From Chitinophagaceae bacterium (GTDB lineage: Bacteria > Bacteroidota > Bacteroidia > Chitinophagales > Chitinophagaceae), in contig JADKKA010000019.1 of assembly GCA_016720745.1 (NCBI GenBank), forward strand, positions 806,001 through 870,000: a DNA stretch of 64,000 nucleotides. Direction: 5' to 3'. Positions 47,231 through 56,398 of this stretch are shown here, one piece after another; the first letter of the stretch is position 1; each line of letters begins with the position of its first letter. Made by a program: the position numbers and the translations under genes. A model generated the notes under the pieces. It was not told the origin of the DNA. It worked only from the letters and a program-made list of their open reading frames with translations, and did no database searches.

Positions 47231-48988
47231 TTGTCATTTCGCTTAAAAATATGTTTACTGCTGCTCAATGCATGGCTATTGTTTTCCGGTGGACAGGCAT
47301 TGGGACAGGTATACCACAAAGCAAGGATACTCACCCAAAGGGACGGGCTTTCTGATAACCGGGTCACCTGTTTTTTGGAGGACAGTCGGGGATTTATGTG
47401 GATCGGCACCAGAAATGGTTTGAACAGGTATGACGGTCATGCTTTTCACATATTTAAACCCGGCGCGGGTAATTCAATCCGGAACGAAGTCATCAATGAC
47501 CTGGAGGAAGACAGCCGGGGAAGAATTTGGGTGGCCACCATGGAGGGTGTTAGTATTTATGATCCGGCAAGCAATCACTGGGAATATATCCTGCCTAACC
47601 CCGATAGCATCACCTTGTCAATTCCCAATCCGATTGTCTGGAATATTGAAATAGATAAACAGGATATTGCCTGGATCGTTTGTGATGTATTTGATCTCAC
47701 GGCTTATGATATCAGCAATCATCAGTTCAAATTTTATCACTGGAAAAAATTCAGCAACGAAGATCCTTATATCAGTGCAGTCGCCTACCATTCTATTCAG
47801 CGTATTGTGAAAGCCAATGATCGGGAATACTGGCTGGCTACTACCCGCGGATTAGTGAAACTGGATATTGTGACAGGTAATTTTCGATTCCTGGGAGGTG
47901 GATATAACGGGGATATAACGGATCTGCAATACGATCCTGAATCAGGAAAGGTTTTTCTCGCAAATGAAAAGAACCAACTCTACTGCTTTGATGAGAAAGC
48001 CAGCCAATATGGGGCAGTCCCGATAGTCAGGGAAGCTTATCCTTCTTCCCGGTTTGATAACAACGATGAGGAGGAAAGATGGCTGGCCTCCCGAAGCGGT
48101 TTACTGAAACTGAGAAATAACCGCAGCGACGCTTTACTGGAAGCTTTTATCCCGCAGTTGTCAGGCGCACAACTCCCCGGTATCGTGAACAGGATTTATA
48201 CAGATAAACTCAGGAACCGATGGGTGGGAACCGATAACGGATTTGCTATTTATAGCAGGGCCGGCAGATCCTCGAGTTTTATTCCCCTCGTAGCCATAAA
48301 TGAACCCCTTGGATACAATAATATGGGGGGAGCTTATTATGACGGGGTCAGCAAACAATATATTATTTGCTCCGTAAACCCTGCCGGCGTTTACCTGGTC
48401 AATACGATCACTAAAGAAATCAAACTCATCAATACCGATGAGAAGGGCACCCCTCTGAAGGGATGTATGACTATCAAAAGAGATAATGCGGACAGTTTAT
48501 TGTTATTAACGGTGAATGGCATTTACCGTTTTCACAGGGGGAAGCAGCGTTTCAGCTTACTGCCAGGCTCAGGGGAAAAGGATGAAGTGGTATACAGGGA
48601 TCTGTTACAGGATGATGATGGCAATTATTGGATCGGCACCCTTCATAAAGGGCTCCTGCTTTATGATCCGGTTAAAAACCGGTTTTTTCAACCGAAAGAT
48701 ACACTTATCAATCACCTGAACACGGTCACGGGATTTGCTTATGACAGGGGAAGCGGTAATATGGTCATCGCCACTTATGGAGAAGGCGTTTTTGTACACC
48801 ACATGCGGACAGGAAAATCCACCTGGTATTATCCGGTGAACAATGCACCTTCCTATCTCAATATTATGCTGATTAATTCGGTGTCAAAAGATGCAAAGGG
48901 TAATATCTGGCTGGCTTCATTGTCCGGTGGTGTATTTCGTTATCATCCGGAAAACCTTTTGAAAAAACCTTTGAGCAGTTTGATATGA
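47231..48988 (+). CDS. Sensor histidine kinase, N-terminal propeller part (split gene)
   Basis: 585 residues. The start is TTG at 47231, because an in-frame stop lies at 47222-47224 and the next ATG would lose the signal peptide (LKICLLLLNAWLLFSGGQAL). At least six reg_prop blades are visible (GLSDNRVTCFLEDSRGFMWI; NDLEEDSRGRIWVATMEGVS). These form the periplasmic sensor of two-component kinases. It ends abruptly in LLKKPLSSLI and overlaps the next frame by 4 bp (ATGA). See the next entry: the two very probably were one gene. Confidence 0.8.
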   Translation: MSFRLKICLLLLNAWLLFSGGQALGQVYHKARILTQRDGLSDNRVTCFLEDSRGFMWIGTRNGLNRYDGHAFHIFKPGAGNSIRNEVINDLEEDSRGRIWVATMEGVSIYDPASNHWEYILPNPDSITLSIPNPIVWNIEIDKQDIAWIVCDVFDLTAYDISNHQFKFYHWKKFSNEDPYISAVAYHSIQRIVKANDREYWLATTRGLVKLDIVTGNFRFLGGGYNGDITDLQYDPESGKVFLANEKNQLYCFDEKASQYGAVPIVREAYPSSRFDNNDEEERWLASRSGLLKLRNNRSDALLEAFIPQLSGAQLPGIVNRIYTDKLRNRWVGTDNGFAIYSRAGRSSSFIPLVAINEPLGYNNMGGAYYDGVSKQYIICSVNPAGVYLVNTITKEIKLINTDEKGTPLKGCMTIKRDNADSLLLLTVNGIYRFHRGKQRFSLLPGSGEKDEVVYRDLLQDDDGNYWIGTLHKGLLLYDPVKNRFFQPKDTLINHLNTVTGFAYDRGSGNMVIATYGEGVFVHHMRTGKSTWYYPVNNAPSYLNIMLINSVSKDAKGNIWLASLSGGVFRYHPENLLKKPLSSLI

Positions 48989-50763
48989 AAAGGGGGCTGC
49001 AGAATAACCATATTATTTCTCTTTGCAGTAACCAGGATTCTGTATTGTGGCTGATGTCGGGGAATGGTATTGCAGCCATCACATTGGAAGGAAAATACCT
49101 TTATCAGTTTTCAGGAGCAGAAGCATTCGATTTTCCGGCTTATGGTTCCGACCCCAGGTTCCCTCATCCGATTAGTTACAGTGCAGAAAACCGGGAGTTG
49201 ATACTGGCTGTTGCCGGCGGAATAATCCGGTACCGGGAATCCGCTAGTGACAGCATTCCGGCTTTCCCTTTAAAGCTGAGTTCTGTACTGATAAACGGCG
49301 TGCAGGTTCCATTTCCGCTTGAGAAAGAAAGTAAAGCATTTAAAATAAAATTCAGAAATAATGCGGTGGTTTTTGAATTTGCCGGACTTTATTACGGACC
49401 AGCTCCTGTTAAATATGAGTATCAGCTGCAGGGGTATGATCCGGACTGGATTGCCAATGATGGCAGTTTTCGTGTCAGTTACAGGAATCTGCCGGCAGGA
49501 AAATATCACTTTGTGGTAAGAGCCGTTGACCGGTATGGTAAAAAAATCACACAATCAGAAAGTATTCTGATCAGGATTGTACCTCCTGTATGGCAACAGT
49601 GGTGGTTTATTTGTCTGGCTGCTTTACTGGTTATTCTTTCTGTGGCAGCAGTCATCTGGTCGCTTCGCCGGAAACTGGAAGCTGAACAGATTGTGAATGA
49701 ATTTGCTACTTCACTCTATGGACAAAACAGTACCGAAGATGTTTTCTGGGATATTGCAAAGAACTGTATCAGTAAAATTGGCTTTGCTGATTGCGTGGTT
49801 TATCAATTGGATGAAAAAAGAAAAGTGCTCCTGCAAAAAGCAGCTTTTGGACCCAAGAACCCGCAGCGAAGGGAAATTGCCAATATCATTGAAATTCCGC
49901 TGGGGAGTGGAATCGTTGGTACAGTGGCCGCAACAGGTAAGGCCCTGCTGGTGAAAAATACAAACAGAGATAACAGATATATTGTTGATGATGAAAGAAG
50001 GGCTTCAGAGCTGGCAGTACCGGTAATGGTGGATCATAAAATATTTGCCGTTATCGATTCTGAACATCCCAGGAAAGGTTTCTTTACCAGGTTTCACATG
50101 AGGGTCCTGAAAAAAGTTGCATTAATCTGTGCGGAAAGAATTTCCAGGCTGCTGACAGAAGAAAGGCTCCGTTCAAAGATCGCCAGGGATCTTCATGATG
50201 AAATGGGTTCTACACTTACCAGTATCAATATCATCAGCAAGGTAGCCATGGAGGGAAAAACAGATCAGGAAAAAGGGAAAGCCTATTTTCAGAAAATCAA
50301 AGACCATTCCGGCCGGATGATGGAAAGCATGAGTGATATGGTATGGGCGATCAATCCGATCAATGATAGTTTGGGCAGGGTCTTGCTCAGGATGAAAGAA
50401 TTTGCAGCTGAAATACTGGAACCGGCCAGGATCAATTATCATTTTGATCATAATGAACTGGAGCTGGGATTAGCCCTGAACCCGGAGCAAAGGAAAAATA
50501 TATACCTGATTTTTAAAGAAACCCTGAGCAATGCGGCCAAGTACAGTAACGCTACCGATGTACAAATTCTCCTGCAGGTGCAAGCCGCCGTTTTTACCAT
50601 GATAATTGCCGATAATGGTATTGGTTTTAATGAAAATGAAGAGAATTCAGGCAACGGATTAAGAAATATGACAATACGAGCTACCGAAATGGGCGGTATG
50701 GTAGAGCTGGACACTAAGCCGGGAATGGGAACTAAAATTACCCTGCAATTGCCTGTCACATGA
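48985..50763 (+). CDS. Sensor histidine kinase, C-terminal part (split gene)
   Basis: 592 residues. It starts inside a reg_prop blade (GLQNNHIISLCSNQDSVLWL) without a signal peptide. Then come a Y_Y_Y domain (about 137-195), one membrane helix (207-227), a GAF domain (about 240-385), a HisKA_3 box with His404 (RDLHDEMGS) and a HATPase domain (KYSNATD, ADNGIGFNENE). Reading upstream in this frame gives KPFEKTFEQFDMKRGL, so one missing A in the runs at 48951-48967 explains the split. The response regulator gene follows. Confidence 0.82.
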   Translation: MKRGLQNNHIISLCSNQDSVLWLMSGNGIAAITLEGKYLYQFSGAEAFDFPAYGSDPRFPHPISYSAENRELILAVAGGIIRYRESASDSIPAFPLKLSSVLINGVQVPFPLEKESKAFKIKFRNNAVVFEFAGLYYGPAPVKYEYQLQGYDPDWIANDGSFRVSYRNLPAGKYHFVVRAVDRYGKKITQSESILIRIVPPVWQQWWFICLAALLVILSVAAVIWSLRRKLEAEQIVNEFATSLYGQNSTEDVFWDIAKNCISKIGFADCVVYQLDEKRKVLLQKAAFGPKNPQRREIANIIEIPLGSGIVGTVAATGKALLVKNTNRDNRYIVDDERRASELAVPVMVDHKIFAVIDSEHPRKGFFTRFHMRVLKKVALICAERISRLLTEERLRSKIARDLHDEMGSTLTSINIISKVAMEGKTDQEKGKAYFQKIKDHSGRMMESMSDMVWAINPINDSLGRVLLRMKEFAAEILEPARINYHFDHNELELGLALNPEQRKNIYLIFKETLSNAAKYSNATDVQILLQVQAAVFTMIIADNGIGFNENEENSGNGLRNMTIRATEMGGMVELDTKPGMGTKITLQLPVT

Positions 50764-50832
50764 TTGTGGTATCTTTTGTTCAAAAAATTAAACATAAGTT
50801 GTGGTACAGCCACCAGGAAAAGGTTTGATAGT

Positions 50833-51471
50833 ATGCCTGTTAAAATAGTGATCTACGAAGACAATGCGAACCTGCGGGAAAGCCTGAACAGCCTTCTGTC
50901 GCTTACAGATGCTTATGAAGTTGCAGCCAGCTTCCCTGATTGTTCCGATATCGTGAACCAGGTAAGAAGCATACAGCCCGGCGTTTTATTAATGGATATT
51001 GATATGCCCGGTATCAACGGTATTGAGGCGGTAAAGAAGGTACGTGAGTTTGATAAACAGGTTCAAATCATCATGCTTACCGTGTTTGATGATAATACCC
51101 ATGTATTTGAAGCTATTTATGCAGGGGCCAATGGTTACCTGCTCAAGAAATATGTATCTGACAAATTGCTCTCCGCCATCAGTGAAGTGCTGGAAGGTGG
51201 TGCACCCATGAGTCCTTCTATTGCCCGGATGATCATCGGCAATCTGCAGCAACCCGTTCAACAGGTGCCTGAGAATAATTACCAGCTTACCGCCCGGGAA
51301 AAAGAAACCCTTCAATTACTTTCCCAGGGAAATAGTTTTAAAATGATTGCAGCCGAACTGGGTATCAGTATTGATACCGTTCGCACCCACATCAAACGGA
51401 TCTACGACAAGCTCCATGTACGTTCACAGATTGAGGCCGTTAGTAAGGCCATCAATGAGAAACTGGTTTGA
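50833..51471 (+). CDS. LuxR/NarL-family response regulator
   Basis: 212 residues from the ATG at 50833 (MPVKIVIYEDNANLRESL); the ORF extends upstream but that part overlaps no conserved domain. Receiver domain with Asp55 (VLLMDIDMPGING) and Lys in YLLKKYVSD, then a LuxR helix-turn-helix (LTAREKETLQLLSQGNSFKM, DTVRTHIKRIYDKL). It pairs with the HisKA_3 kinase just upstream. Confidence 0.93.
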   Translation: MPVKIVIYEDNANLRESLNSLLSLTDAYEVAASFPDCSDIVNQVRSIQPGVLLMDIDMPGINGIEAVKKVREFDKQVQIIMLTVFDDNTHVFEAIYAGANGYLLKKYVSDKLLSAISEVLEGGAPMSPSIARMIIGNLQQPVQQVPENNYQLTAREKETLQLLSQGNSFKMIAAELGISIDTVRTHIKRIYDKLHVRSQIEAVSKAINEKLV

Positions 51472-51652
51472 ACTCCTTACTACTTTTCTTTTATACCCCA
51501 ATGGGGTGACACATGATGACGGTATTGCCGGGTAAGGCGAATTATTTCATTTTTATCCGGTGAAGTACTTCGGTATTTTTTGCATTTCTATATAAGTGCA
51601 ATTCCTATAGTGGTACTCCTATTCTGATCTGCACACCAAATAAATCAACAAT

Positions 51653-53278
51653 ATGAAAAATGTCGTTCTCTGTATCATTTGTCTCCTATGTAAATGGTCC
51701 GCCATGGCACAACCGATAGTGAAAGCGGTTTCTTTAAAAAAGACAAACAATCTCTTCAAGAAAGTAGCCATCAACAAAACTTCCTACAATTATGAATCCG
51801 GTAATGGCAATGTTACTGTCAGTTTTGTAGCCGGTCAGCCGGAGAAAGATGATGTTGTCGCTAGTTCTACTCCCGTTAATTCAGCTATGTGTCTGACGAA
51901 AGAAGAGGTGAAAGGACAAAAAGTGGAGAATGAACTGATTATCGCTGATGGGTCAAAAGCATCACAAATACTGCCAGGTGCCGTGATTGATGCGGATATG
52001 CTGCTGAAAAGCGGAGAATTTGTGTTTATGAAAATGAATAAAAGAAAAAATATTTCACTCAGCACATCTTCTAATCTGGCCAAAGTAACAAGTGCTTCTG
52101 TAAGGGCAATGAATGGTAATAATATTGAAGAGGAGCTCCGGTCAAAAGTACATTCCCTTAAAAGACCTTCCAATCTGAACGGGATGCCTAATATTAAATC
52201 TACATCGCAGGCCACAGTGTCTACCCTGGAGGAAAAAATGAGTCTCGATATTGGGGCATCTGCCTTTTATATGGGGGTGTCGGTTAGTGATAATTTCAGT
52301 TTCTCTTCTGAAAAATACCGGTACATGTATCTCTATGAATTTGAACAGGAATGCCTGGCTGTAATTGCTAACGGGGTCACTTCTCCTGACGATATTTTTA
52401 CGGAGGAAACTCCTATGAATAAAGACTGGTTGTATATCCGGGAAGTGAAATACGGGCGTCGTTTATATGTGCTCATTGAAAGTGAGTATGATTTGGAAAA
52501 ATATTCCAATGAATTAAACGGGAGCCTGAACTGGGGCGTGGTATCAGCTGCGTATAATCAAAAAAATACGGGTGAGTCCTTGTCCAGTAAAACCAATATC
52601 AGGATTATCACACAGGGTGGGCAGCCGGTAGCACTCACAGATGATAAAAAATTACAGGCTACGCTGGATAAATATTTTGCAGCTAATTTCAGTGATATAG
52701 ACATAGTGCCACTTTCCTATAAAGTCACTTATATGAACGGAGAGCCGGTGTCTGTAACTTCCAAGGCCTTCCTGAATGGGGATAATTGTCTGGATAAGTC
52801 CAAAGTAAGGGTAAGAGTAAAAAGTATCGAGGTTAAATCAGCTGATGACGGAGGAACCAATGAGCAGCTGTATGGATCAGTATTGATGTATTTCTATACT
52901 AAAGATGGAAAAAAAGTGGGTGTTGATGGAAAAACGGCCATTCCTGAGGTTCCGGGCAGCAATATATTTTCAGCCGCTATCACATATGCAAAAGAAGCTG
53001 CTCCGCTGATTCTCGGCACCAGCGGGCCCAAGGAATTTGGAGTTAACGATCAGGGCAAATATGTGGATTTGAATATTTCAAATCTTGATATGGTAATAGA
53101 GGTGAAGCCTACGATGAAAGAGAAAGATGATTTTGGTGACGATACATTTATTACAGACAATAAAATGAAAAGAAGTATCAGGAAAATGCTGATTGAAGGT
53201 TCTACCATTCAGGTATTCGAATTCAGGCATGACAATTCTAAAGTATTGCTAACGGTAGAAGTGACGCCGTTGTATTAA
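51653..53278 (+). CDS. Thiol-activated-cytolysin-like (CDC-like) secreted protein
   Basis: 541 residues with signal peptide MKNVVLCIICLLCKWSAMAQ. The core resembles cholesterol-dependent cytolysins: ILPGAVIDADMLL (106-118, cf. 'YPGALLLAD'), FEQECLAVIANGVTSPDDIF (about 230-249) and DWLYIREVKYGRRLYVLIES (258-277), the typical 'YISSVAYGR.VY.K.E' segment. IVPLSYKVTYMNG (351-363) follows. The Trp-rich undecapeptide of true CDCs is absent, and the C-terminal 160 residues are a different beta domain. This fits the CDC-like proteins known from Bacteroidota; pore formation and target are inferred. Confidence 0.8.
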   Translation: MKNVVLCIICLLCKWSAMAQPIVKAVSLKKTNNLFKKVAINKTSYNYESGNGNVTVSFVAGQPEKDDVVASSTPVNSAMCLTKEEVKGQKVENELIIADGSKASQILPGAVIDADMLLKSGEFVFMKMNKRKNISLSTSSNLAKVTSASVRAMNGNNIEEELRSKVHSLKRPSNLNGMPNIKSTSQATVSTLEEKMSLDIGASAFYMGVSVSDNFSFSSEKYRYMYLYEFEQECLAVIANGVTSPDDIFTEETPMNKDWLYIREVKYGRRLYVLIESEYDLEKYSNELNGSLNWGVVSAAYNQKNTGESLSSKTNIRIITQGGQPVALTDDKKLQATLDKYFAANFSDIDIVPLSYKVTYMNGEPVSVTSKAFLNGDNCLDKSKVRVRVKSIEVKSADDGGTNEQLYGSVLMYFYTKDGKKVGVDGKTAIPEVPGSNIFSAAITYAKEAAPLILGTSGPKEFGVNDQGKYVDLNISNLDMVIEVKPTMKEKDDFGDDTFITDNKMKRSIRKMLIEGSTIQVFEFRHDNSKVLLTVEVTPLY

Positions 53279-53320
53279 GAAACAGTGAATAGCTGCTTAA
53301 TTTTCAGAGGATATAAATAA

Positions 53321-53352
53321 GAAACCCTTTTCAGTATACTGAAAAGGGTTTC
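53321..53352. terminator. Bidirectional terminator, 32-bp perfect palindrome
   Basis: GAAACCCTTTTCAGTA and its exact complement, between the convergent CDC-like and mdh genes, with T-rich flank on the mdh side. Confidence 0.85.
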
Positions 53353-53369
53353 CTGTATAAAAGCATATG

Positions 53370-54299
53370 TTATAGTGTCTTCAACACATCATTCATACTC
53401 CTCACCGCATCCGCACTCTTGTTAAATGCAGCCTGCTCAGTTTCATTCAGCTGGAAGTCCAGGATTTTTTCCCATCCGTTCTTTCCAATGATCACCGGTA
53501 CACCCAGGCAAATATCTTTCTGGCCATATTCGCCATCCAGTGCTACACAGCAAGTAAACAGTTTCTTTTCATCACGCAGGATCGATTCAACCAGTGCTGC
53601 TCCGGCTGCTCCCGGTGCATACCAGGCGGAAGTACCAATCAGTGCAGTTAAAGTAGCACCACCTACCATCGTGTCTTTTACAATTTTTTCCTGCTGCTCG
53701 GCAGAAAGAAAATTGGTAACCGGAGTACTGTTCCAGGTAGCAAGGCGAATCAGCGGAATCATGGTGGTGTCACCGTGACCGCCTACCACTACGGCATTCA
53801 GGTCGGCCGGACTGCAACCCAGGTGCTGGCTCAGCTGGTATTTAAAACGGCTGCTGTCGAGGGTACCACCCATACCAATGATACGGTGCTTGGGTAAGCC
53901 GGTCGACTGCAGGGCGAGATAAGTCATCGTATCCATCGGATTGCTGATCACAATAATGATGGCATTGGGAGAATGTTTCAGAATATTCTCACAAACACCT
54001 TTTACAATACCGGCGTTCACGCCAATCAGCTCTTCACGGGTCATTCCCGGTTTACGGGGTAAGCCGGATGTAATTACTACCACATCACTGTTGGCAGTTT
54101 TACTGTAATCATTGGTACTACCGGTAATTTTTGTATCGAATCCCAGCAGGGTAGCAGTCTGCATCATATCCTGGGCCTTGCCTTCTGCAATACCTTCTTT
54201 GATGTCAAGCAATACCAGTTCATTGCATAATTCCTTACGGGCGATATTATCGGCACAGGTGGCTCCAACGGCTCCGGCACCTACTACAGTTACTTTCAT
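53370..54299 (-). CDS. mdh: Malate dehydrogenase
   Basis: 309 residues from the ATG at 54299 (MKVTVVGAGAVGATCADNIA); 14 upstream residues in the open frame are not family-like. NAD Rossmann motif GAGAVG, then ITSGLPRKPGMTREELIGVN, ISNPMDTMTYLAL and GGHGDTTMIP (catalytic His). It oxidises malate in the TCA cycle; LDH-like MDH type. A minus-strand -7 box candidate (CAAAGTTA, 54375-54382) is present. Confidence 0.96.
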   Translation of the reverse strand: MKVTVVGAGAVGATCADNIARKELCNELVLLDIKEGIAEGKAQDMMQTATLLGFDTKITGSTNDYSKTANSDVVVITSGLPRKPGMTREELIGVNAGIVKGVCENILKHSPNAIIIVISNPMDTMTYLALQSTGLPKHRIIGMGGTLDSSRFKYQLSQHLGCSPADLNAVVVGGHGDTTMIPLIRLATWNSTPVTNFLSAEQQEKIVKDTMVGGATLTALIGTSAWYAPGAAGAALVESILRDEKKLFTCCVALDGEYGQKDICLGVPVIIGKNGWEKILDFQLNETEQAAFNKSADAVRSMNDVLKTL

Positions 54300-54398
54300 G
54301 GAAACTTCATTTATGAGTGAGGTAAATAATTTCAGGATCATCAGCCCGGCTGCTTTTCAGCAGCTAAGGCGCTGCAAAGTTAAGGGTTGGCAGCAGGA

Positions 54399-54896
54399 TT
54401 ACTTACCCAGTTCTGTCAGTGTTTTCTCCACCGTCATGGAGCCGGAAAAAACGGAGATCAGTTCCAGCTTCTTATTATAAAAAGCATGGAAGGGCAGGTT
54501 ATGGATATCAAAATAAACCGGAAGGAAAAATCCGGTATCCCGCCCCACAGTGATATTATCGAAAGAGGATAGATTATATTTTTCAATAAATCCCCGCATT
54601 TCTTCCAGGGCTGCCGTGGTCGCCATTACAATATGAACAGCCTTGTAGCGGTCGATCCGGGCGGTCATTTCAGCCGTCTCATGCTGACAATGTTCACATT
54701 TGGGATTAAAAAGCAGGAGCATCACGGGCTTTTTACGGGGAAGGTCATCCTTGGCATACCAGCTCAGGCTATCCGCCATCAAGAGTTTTACCGGGGGATA
54801 AACCGGGTATTTTTTATAGGGTGCTTCCTGGCTTTCCTGTCCGATCGAAACCAGGCAGGACAATGAAAATAACAGGGAAAAGAGGAGTCTTTGCAT
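54399..54896 (-). CDS. Thioredoxin-fold (TlpA-like) periplasmic protein
   Basis: 165 residues. The ATG at 54896 starts a signal peptide (MQRLLFSLLFSLSCLVSIGQ). The redox motif is NPKCEHCQHE in a thioredoxin-like fold (KPVMLLLFNPKC; later FHAFYNKKLELISVFSG). Likely a thiol-disulfide reductase. It lies 100 bp from the mdh start in the same direction but probably has its own promoter. Confidence 0.85.
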   Translation of the reverse strand: MQRLLFSLLFSLSCLVSIGQESQEAPYKKYPVYPPVKLLMADSLSWYAKDDLPRKKPVMLLLFNPKCEHCQHETAEMTARIDRYKAVHIVMATTAALEEMRGFIEKYNLSSFDNITVGRDTGFFLPVYFDIHNLPFHAFYNKKLELISVFSGSMTVEKTLTELGK

Positions 54897-54965
54897 ACCC
54901 AAAGAAACTGATTTTTAAGCAGACTGCTTTCTGCCTGAAAGGGTTGTGTGTATTTGGGAGAATAC

Positions 54966-54996
54966 TTTGCCGGGACAACGGGCGGGCTTATCTTTG
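54966..54996 (+). promoter_or_regulatory. Promoter of efp
   Basis: TTTG (54966-54969), 19 bp, TATCTTTG (54989-54996); the leader is about 50 nt. Confidence 0.75.
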
Positions 54997-55049
54997 CGGC
55001 CTCAAAATAATTGAACAAACAGCCTGCATGGAGGCTTAATATTTTAAAA

Positions 55050-55616
55050 ATGGCAAATACATCAGACATCAGCCGGGGTTTGATCCTGAATCTTGAAGGC
55101 AGCCTTTACACAGTTGTGGAATTCGGTGAAAATAAAACCGCAAGAGCCGCAGCAAAAGTATGGGCAAAGCTGAAAGGGGTGGACAATAACAGGAGTATTG
55201 AAAAAACCTGGAACTCAGGAGATACCATCTACCCGGTAAGGGTGGAAAGACGTTTTTACCAGTTCCTGTACAAGGACGACAGCGGGTATAATTTCATGGA
55301 TAATGAATCCTTTGAACAGGTAGCCCTGCAGGAAGGAACAATCGACGCACCGCAGTACCTGAAAGAAGGACAGGAAGTAGGTGTACTGATCAATACCGAA
55401 AACGAACAGATTCTCGGGGCCGAACTGCCTGATAAAATTGTTTTACAGGTAACCTATACCGAACCCGGACTGAAAGGAGATACCGCCACCCGTACCCTGA
55501 AACCAGCAACCCTGGAAACAGGTGCCACACTGGGTGTGCCTCTTTTTGTTAATGAAGGAGAGTTGATTCGTATTAATACAAAGACCGGAGAATATGTTGA
55601 GCGCGTAAAAGAGTAA
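55050..55616 (+). CDS. efp: Elongation factor P
   Basis: 188 residues from the ATG at 55050 (MANTSDISRGLILNLEG). Three beta-barrel domains: KOW-like, then OB domains with NFMDNESFEQVAL and GLKGDTATRTLKPATLETGA, ending GEYVERVKE. EF-P rescues ribosomes stalled on polyproline. The tip loop is unusual: instead of PGKGxAF it reads NKTARAAAKV, with Arg32 at the position of the modified lysine of E. coli. So the usual lysine modification cannot occur. Confidence 0.95.
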   Translation: MANTSDISRGLILNLEGSLYTVVEFGENKTARAAAKVWAKLKGVDNNRSIEKTWNSGDTIYPVRVERRFYQFLYKDDSGYNFMDNESFEQVALQEGTIDAPQYLKEGQEVGVLINTENEQILGAELPDKIVLQVTYTEPGLKGDTATRTLKPATLETGATLGVPLFVNEGELIRINTKTGEYVERVKE

Positions 55617-55635
55617 TTTCTGAGATAAGCTGAAA

Positions 55636-55668
55636 TGGCCCAAAATCACCCGGTTTTGGGCCATTTTT
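55636..55668 (+). terminator. Terminator of efp
   Basis: Perfect 10-bp stem TGGCCCAAAA (55636-55645) / TTTTGGGCCA (55654-55663) and five T's. Further 'gggccnattttgg' words follow. Confidence 0.88.
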
Positions 55669-55695
55669 GTTTGATTTTGGGCCGATTTGGGCCAA

Positions 55696-55727
55696 TTTTG
55701 GTCAAAATCCTATGATTTCTAGTTTTG
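55696..55727 (+). promoter_or_regulatory. Promoter of accB-accC
   Basis: TTTG (55696-55699), 20 bp, TAGTTTTG (55720-55727); leader about 70 nt. Confidence 0.7.
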
Positions 55728-55798
55728 ATTTCACTACCTTAGCCGCCACTTTACAAAGCACTGTTCTCTAAACCCAAACACCTGCTAAATTGAAAAAC

Positions 55799-56281
55799 AT
55801 GGACTTTAAGCAAATACAGGAATTGATCAAAATGGTCAATAAGTCAAATATTGGCGAGCTTTCTATTGAGCAAAAGGATTTTAAAGTTACCATCAAACAA
55901 AAAGAAGAACATGTAACCCACATGGTCTCCGCTGCTCCTGTACACGCAGCTCCGGTTGCCATTGCCGCCCCTGCTCCTGTTGCGGCAGCTCCCGCAGCTG
56001 CTGCAGATGGGTCCAAGACGGCTCCTGCTGCACCGTCTAACACAATTACGATCAAGAGTCCCATGATCGGTACTTTTTACCGGAAAGCTTCACCTGATAA
56101 ACCCAACCTCGTGGATGTAGGCAGTGAAGTGTCTGCAGGTACCGTGGTTTGTATCATCGAAGCCATGAAACTCTTCAATGAAATCGAGAGCGAGGTGAAG
56201 GGCCGTATCGTGAAAGTGCTGGTGGATGATGCATCCCCGGTTGAATACGATCAACCCCTTTTCCTGGTTGAACCAGCATAA
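55799..56281 (+). CDS. accB: Biotin carboxyl carrier protein of acetyl-CoA carboxylase
   Basis: 160 residues from the ATG at 55799 (MDFKQIQELIKMVNKSNIGE). An Ala/Pro-rich flexible linker (about 45-80) precedes the biotinyl domain, with the modified Lys in IIEAMKLFNEIESE. It carries CO2 between AccC and AccA/AccD. accC follows 117 bp later; the gap holds a word array. Confidence 0.96.
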   Translation: MDFKQIQELIKMVNKSNIGELSIEQKDFKVTIKQKEEHVTHMVSAAPVHAAPVAIAAPAPVAAAPAAAADGSKTAPAAPSNTITIKSPMIGTFYRKASPDKPNLVDVGSEVSAGTVVCIIEAMKLFNEIESEVKGRIVKVLVDDASPVEYDQPLFLVEPA

Positions 56282-56307
56282 TGTGTAAGGGACCGATTGG
56301 GATGGGA

Positions 56308-56391
56308 ACCACATTTCCACTCCCGATAGCTATCGGGACCCACATTTCCACATTCTCACATTTCCACATTTATCACATTTTCACATTAGTC
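56308..56391. repeat. Word array between accB and accC
   Basis: 'cacatttccacattctcac' words as at 1898-1933. An 18-bp perfect palindrome TCCCGATAGCTATCGGGA (56321-56338) interrupts the words. Confidence 0.7.
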
Positions 56392-56398
56392 TAAGTCT

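Noticed and set aside
51653..53278. Classical cholesterol-dependent cytolysin
   Set aside because: The undecapeptide and the domain 4 cholesterol motif are not present, so only a CDC-like assignment is kept.
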